This document shows, piece by piece, positions 61,447 to 64,000 of a stretch of 64,000 nucleotides of DNA. The notes beneath the pieces are model-generated. The model had not been told where the DNA came from. It was given only the letters and a program-made list of their open reading frames with translations, and did no database searches. The DNA lies in NCBI RefSeq assembly GCF_007747215.1, contig NZ_CP036273.1:3518322-3582321 (forward strand). The letters are read 5' to 3'. The stretch's first letter is position 1. Each line of letters starts with the position of its first letter. Made by a program: the position numbers and the translations under genes. The DNA is from Urbifossiella limnaea (GTDB lineage: Bacteria; Planctomycetota; Planctomycetia; Gemmatales; Gemmataceae).

Positions 61447-62661
61447 TCAGCCGGCCTCGGCCATCACGCGACGGGCGAGGTCGTGATCTCGTTCGGCGTA
61501 CACCTGCGTGACCCCGACCTCGCGGTGCCCGCCACACACCCGGCTGGCTTCCAGGCCGTACCCTCGGCGGAGTTCCGTGAGGCGCAGGTGCCGAAGTTGG
61601 TTCGGCGTCCACGGCCGCACCCCGGCCTGCTTGCAGGCTCGAACCACCGCCTGCCGGTAGGCATGGACCGTGTAGCGGTCGTTGTACACCCGACGTGTCT
61701 TGCTATTCGGTCCGCGCCGCAGTTTCTCGGACCGCGCCGGGCTAAAAACGAACTCCGTTCCGCCGGCCCCCAGGAATGGCGCCAGCGCCGCCTGCGCCAG
61801 TGGGCCGAGGTAGACGACCCGGGCGCGGTCGGGGTCGGCGTCGGGGTTGTGGTGTTCCGTCTTGTACCGCCCCGGCCGGTACTCCCAGACCGGGCCGCCG
61901 GTGTCGACCTCCTCGGCCCGCATCAGCACCACCTCCTGCGGCCGGCATCCGGTCAGCCGCTGAACGGTGGCCATCACCTTGACCACCGGCGGCAGGTGGG
62001 GGAGGGTCTTGTCGACGACCGCGGCGTCGACCGACCCCACCCGCGGCTTCTCCCGCGCCGCCGACCGGCCCCGCTTCAGGCCGTCGACGTGACCGAGGGC
62101 GCTGGCCACGGCCGGCGGGACGAGTTCCTGGGCGACGGCCCACCCGAACACGCGCTTGATGCGACCCACCTGCTTGTTCACGACCCGTCGCGACCACCCG
62201 ACCTGGATCACCTTGTCCTCGACCCGGGTTGTCCCCGTGGCCGGGTCGACGACCTTGACGCGGCGGGTGACGGGCTCGACGAGCATGGCCTCGCGGACGG
62301 CCTTGAGTTTCGCCGGGGTGAACTCGGCGGCCGGGGTGCGGCCGTACAGCCGGCGGAGGAGGGCGAGGGCCCGCTTCAGCGGGTACATCTCCCCGGTGGG
62401 TCGGTCGTCCTTCTGGTAGTAACCGGTCGCGAACCGGATGTACTGCGCGACCAGTTCGACGACGGTGAAGGGGTGCGGATCGGAGGTGGAGGTAGCTGCG
62501 GGGCGGGCCTTCTCGGCCAGAAACTCGGCGACGAGGCGGTGGTAGGCCTCGCGGCTCTCGGGTGAGTTAAAAAGGCCGAGGTAGTGGTCGCGACCGCGGA
62601 TGGTCACGACGGCGCAGGCGCGGGCCTTGTGGTAACGGTAGGTGGGGATGCGGACGGACAT
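61447..62661 (-). CDS. Tyrosine recombinase (island integrase)
   Basis: 404 aa from ATG 62661. A SAM-like N-terminal domain (PFTVVELVAQYIRFATGYYQ) precedes the catalytic domain. Catalytic residues: R240 in LTGCRPQEV, K267 in GRYKTEHH, R357 in NQLRHLRLTEL, H379 in GGHREV and Y388 in VTQVYAERD. The first position of the HxxR box is Asn354 instead of His, a noteworthy change. It lies 115 bp from tRNA-Pro. It should catalyse integration at the tRNA 3' end and excision with a helper. Confidence 0.93.
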   Translation of the reverse strand: MSVRIPTYRYHKARACAVVTIRGRDHYLGLFNSPESREAYHRLVAEFLAEKARPAATSTSDPHPFTVVELVAQYIRFATGYYQKDDRPTGEMYPLKRALALLRRLYGRTPAAEFTPAKLKAVREAMLVEPVTRRVKVVDPATGTTRVEDKVIQVGWSRRVVNKQVGRIKRVFGWAVAQELVPPAVASALGHVDGLKRGRSAAREKPRVGSVDAAVVDKTLPHLPPVVKVMATVQRLTGCRPQEVVLMRAEEVDTGGPVWEYRPGRYKTEHHNPDADPDRARVVYLGPLAQAALAPFLGAGGTEFVFSPARSEKLRRGPNSKTRRVYNDRYTVHAYRQAVVRACKQAGVRPWTPNQLRHLRLTELRRGYGLEASRVCGGHREVGVTQVYAERDHDLARRVMAEAG

Positions 62662-62683
62662 GGCGGACCCCGAGGCGGGTGAA

Positions 62684-62700
62684 TCCAGTACGGTACTGGA
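62684..62700. promoter_or_regulatory. 17-bp palindrome upstream of the integrase
   Basis: TCCAGTAC-G-GTACTGGA is a perfect 8-1-8 palindrome, 22 bp before the integrase ATG. It contains the CGGTAC hexamer that is clustered at the opposite island end (3761-3806). It may be an operator for the integrase or an arm-type recombinase site. Confidence 0.5.
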
Positions 62701-62774
62701 TCGGACCAGCTTTCGGGCCGCTCTCCCCGGAAGGGGGAGGTACGCGAAGTGCGTTCGGCCAAAGGACTTACTTC

Positions 62775-62818
62775 AGTCGGGCTGACAGGATTCGAACCTG
62801 CGACCTCTTGGTCCCGAA
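62775..62818. repeat. Right attachment site (attR) within tRNA-Pro
   Basis: These 44 bases repeat 3600-3643 exactly. They run from just past the tRNA 3' end to the anticodon loop. Integration keeps the tRNA whole on this side. Confidence 0.88.
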
Positions 62819-62850
62819 CCAAGCGCTCTACCAAGCTGAGCTACAGCCCG
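62777..62850 (-). tRNA. tRNA-Pro, anticodon CGG
   Basis: A complete 74-nt cloverleaf: acceptor CGGGCTG/CAGCCCG, D-stem GCTC/GAGC, anticodon stem CTTGG/CCAAG with loop TTCGGGA (anticodon CGG, reading CCG), T-stem GCAGG/CCTGT with TTCGAAT loop, discriminator A. CCA is not encoded. Its 3' half is the island target. Confidence 0.97.
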
Positions 62851-63020
62851 TCACCCGCGGCCGGGCCGGTGGGTGCGTGGGGGAATACTATCGATCCGCT
62901 CGGCGTTGTCAACGCCAGCCGACAAATCGCGTTGTATCTGGACCCACGGCCGGCACTTGAATCCCGTCCGTGCGGGGGTTAGCCTGAATTCCACACTCCA
63001 CGTCCGTCGCAGGGGTTCCG

Positions 63021-64000
63021 ATGGCACCCGTCCGCGCCTCCTTCGCCGCTCTGGTCGTGTTCGTTGCGGCCGTCGGCGACTCGCCCGCACAGCCGCCCAA
63101 GGCCGCCAACCTGCCCCAGAAAACCGGCCAGTACCTGGAGGTTGCCACCTTCAAGTCGCAGGGCGGTGTCCTCAAGGGCGAGGTTGCCAAGGCCAAGACC
63201 GCGTTCGAGGTGTTTGCCAAGTATCACGCCGAGTACGTCGCCAACCCCGTCACCCACACCGCCCCGCAAGACTTCCGCTCCGAACCGCCGCCGCCCAACG
63301 CGCCGCTCACTGTGGACGGACTCCTCAACGAAATCTACCGCCACCTCATCGTCCCCAGCCCGGTCGTGCCGCTCCACCCGACGCCCGGCCAGCCGAACCT
63401 CTCGACTGCCACGGCCCGCGACACCGAGATGATCGCCAAGGAGGCGGAGTACATCCGCGAGTTCGGCGCGGCCCTCGACAAGGCGCTCGGAGGTGTGGTG
63501 AAGCAGTCCAACGAGCGCGTCGTCCGCGTCGGCGCCGCCCGGATGCTCGCCGCCGCCTGCCGCTCGGGGGCCAGCGCCCACTGGCCGACCGTGACGGAAC
63601 TGCTCACCGCCCCGAACATGGACCCCGAGGTCCGGTACTACGCCCTCCAGGCCGCCGGCAACCTCCTCGCCGCCTACGACATCAACGACTACCGCTCCCG
63701 CCGCCACGCGGCCGACGCCAAGACCGTCGGCGCCCTTGTCACCGCGGTACAGAACTGCGTGTTGAAGCCGGAGGCGATCCTGCCGCTGATCGACGTTCCG
63801 GACGGGAAGGGCGCCGTCCGCAAGGTGCTGCCGCCCGACCAGGTGCCCGTACACCAGTTCATCCGCCGGCAGGCCGTCCGGGCGCTGGGGCAGGTCCGGT
63901 TCGCCGAGTTCGATTCGGAGAAGGGGAAAACCCTCTACCCCGCTCACACCCTGGCCCTCGTCGCGTTGAACAAGTTGACCGTGGAGACGTTCAGCGTCAG
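63021..64000 (+). CDS. Secreted HEAT-like repeat protein (3' end outside window)
   Basis: The frame from ATG 63021 (AGGGG upstream) stays open to the window edge, 326 codons. A signal peptide (FAALVVFVAAVGDSPA) precedes a stretch that starts NLPQKTGQYLEVATFKSQGG. HEAT-like helical pairs follow (NERVVRVGAARMLAAACR, DPEVRYYALQAAGNLLAAYD, FIRRQAVRALGQVRFAEFD). It lies outside the island on the chromosomal side. Function unknown. Confidence 0.75.
   Translation, partial: MAPVRASFAALVVFVAAVGDSPAQPPKAANLPQKTGQYLEVATFKSQGGVLKGEVAKAKTAFEVFAKYHAEYVANPVTHTAPQDFRSEPPPPNAPLTVDGLLNEIYRHLIVPSPVVPLHPTPGQPNLSTATARDTEMIAKEAEYIREFGAALDKALGGVVKQSNERVVRVGAARMLAAACRSGASAHWPTVTELLTAPNMDPEVRYYALQAAGNLLAAYDINDYRSRRHAADAKTVGALVTAVQNCVLKPEAILPLIDVPDGKGAVRKVLPPDQVPVHQFIRRQAVRALGQVRFAEFDSEKGKTLYPAHTLALVALNKLTVETFSV

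Larger units (their letters stand above)
3600..62818. mobile_element. Apparent 59-kb genomic island integrated at tRNA-Pro(CGG)
   Basis: The island is bounded by a 44-bp direct repeat of the tRNA-Pro 3' half (3600-3643 and 62775-62818). The tyrosine recombinase (61447-62661) and DUF1580 gene lie just inside the tRNA end, and replication-like genes lie near the other end. Cargo includes arsenic resistance, a sigma-54-controlled redox operon, sulfatases, and several IS elements. The repeat and gene positions are seen directly; that everything between entered as one unit is inferred. Cargo may have accumulated in several steps, since many genes inside are broken. Confidence 0.7.

Overview
The window looks like a chromosome segment from a planctomycete of the Gemmataceae/Gemmatales type. 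This is inferred from very high GC, a DUF1501 protein with a twin-arginine signal, sulfatases, DUF1580, a GWxRKKRG-type small protein, CIA30, and many secreted proteins of planctomycete style. No rRNA or other species marker is present, so the genus is not fixed.

The main architectural result is an apparent 59-kb integrated island. An intact tRNA-Pro(CGG) lies on the minus strand at 62777-62850. A tyrosine recombinase and a DUF1580 excisionase-like gene sit beside its 3' end. The 3' half of the same tRNA, 44 bp identical, is repeated at 3600-3643, as expected of attR and attL. Left of 3600 lie a serine recombinase C-terminus, an IS3 element and a metallo-beta-lactamase-fold gene cut by that IS. 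Right of 62850 a secreted HEAT-like gene begins and runs out of the window.

Layout inside the island. 3.9-9.9 kb: a 137-aa orphan family member, a DUF1016 nuclease pseudogene, and a 4-kb IS21-family element that carries a ParB-like gene and a zinc-ribbon gene besides istA/istB. 9.9-21 kb: helicase-associated and replication-like genes, including an SF2 helicase fused to an amidoligase that is split by an IS630 element, and a tandem-repeat region that could be a replication origin. 21-31 kb: small proteins, gene fragments, and an arsenic operon (arsR-arsM-arsD-arsA-CDF transporter) followed by a severed aquaporin. Next comes a nuclease-like gene split by a 174-bp MITE, then secreted proteins. 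31-43.5 kb: beta-helix and beta-propeller secreted proteins, TspO, an IS5-type element, a SprT-like protease, an SGNH hydrolase and DUF1501. 43.6-49.1 kb: a five-gene redox/detoxification-like operon divergent from a sigma-54-dependent GAF regulator. 49.3-53.6 kb: redoxin and nitroreductase genes, a sigma/anti-sigma pair, and a chimeric gene remnant. 53.7-57.2 kb: two sulfatases and a fragment of a third. 57.7-62.7 kb: an IS4-type element that truncates a primase, then the island integration genes.

The most unusual single gene is a secreted peroxiredoxin-like protein at 49580-50158. Its first active-site cysteine codon is an in-frame UGA, followed at the right distance by a stem-loop with a GUU apex. 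This is the expected form of a bacterial selenocysteine gene (motif U-P-Y-C). The helicase-amidoligase fusion, which is restored in frame by removing the IS630 element and one TA, is the second strongest oddity.

The window is rich in decay: at least ten broken genes or fragments and six mobile insertions are visible. Starts are chosen by ribosome-binding sites and family length where possible. Family names come from motif recognition, not from database searches.
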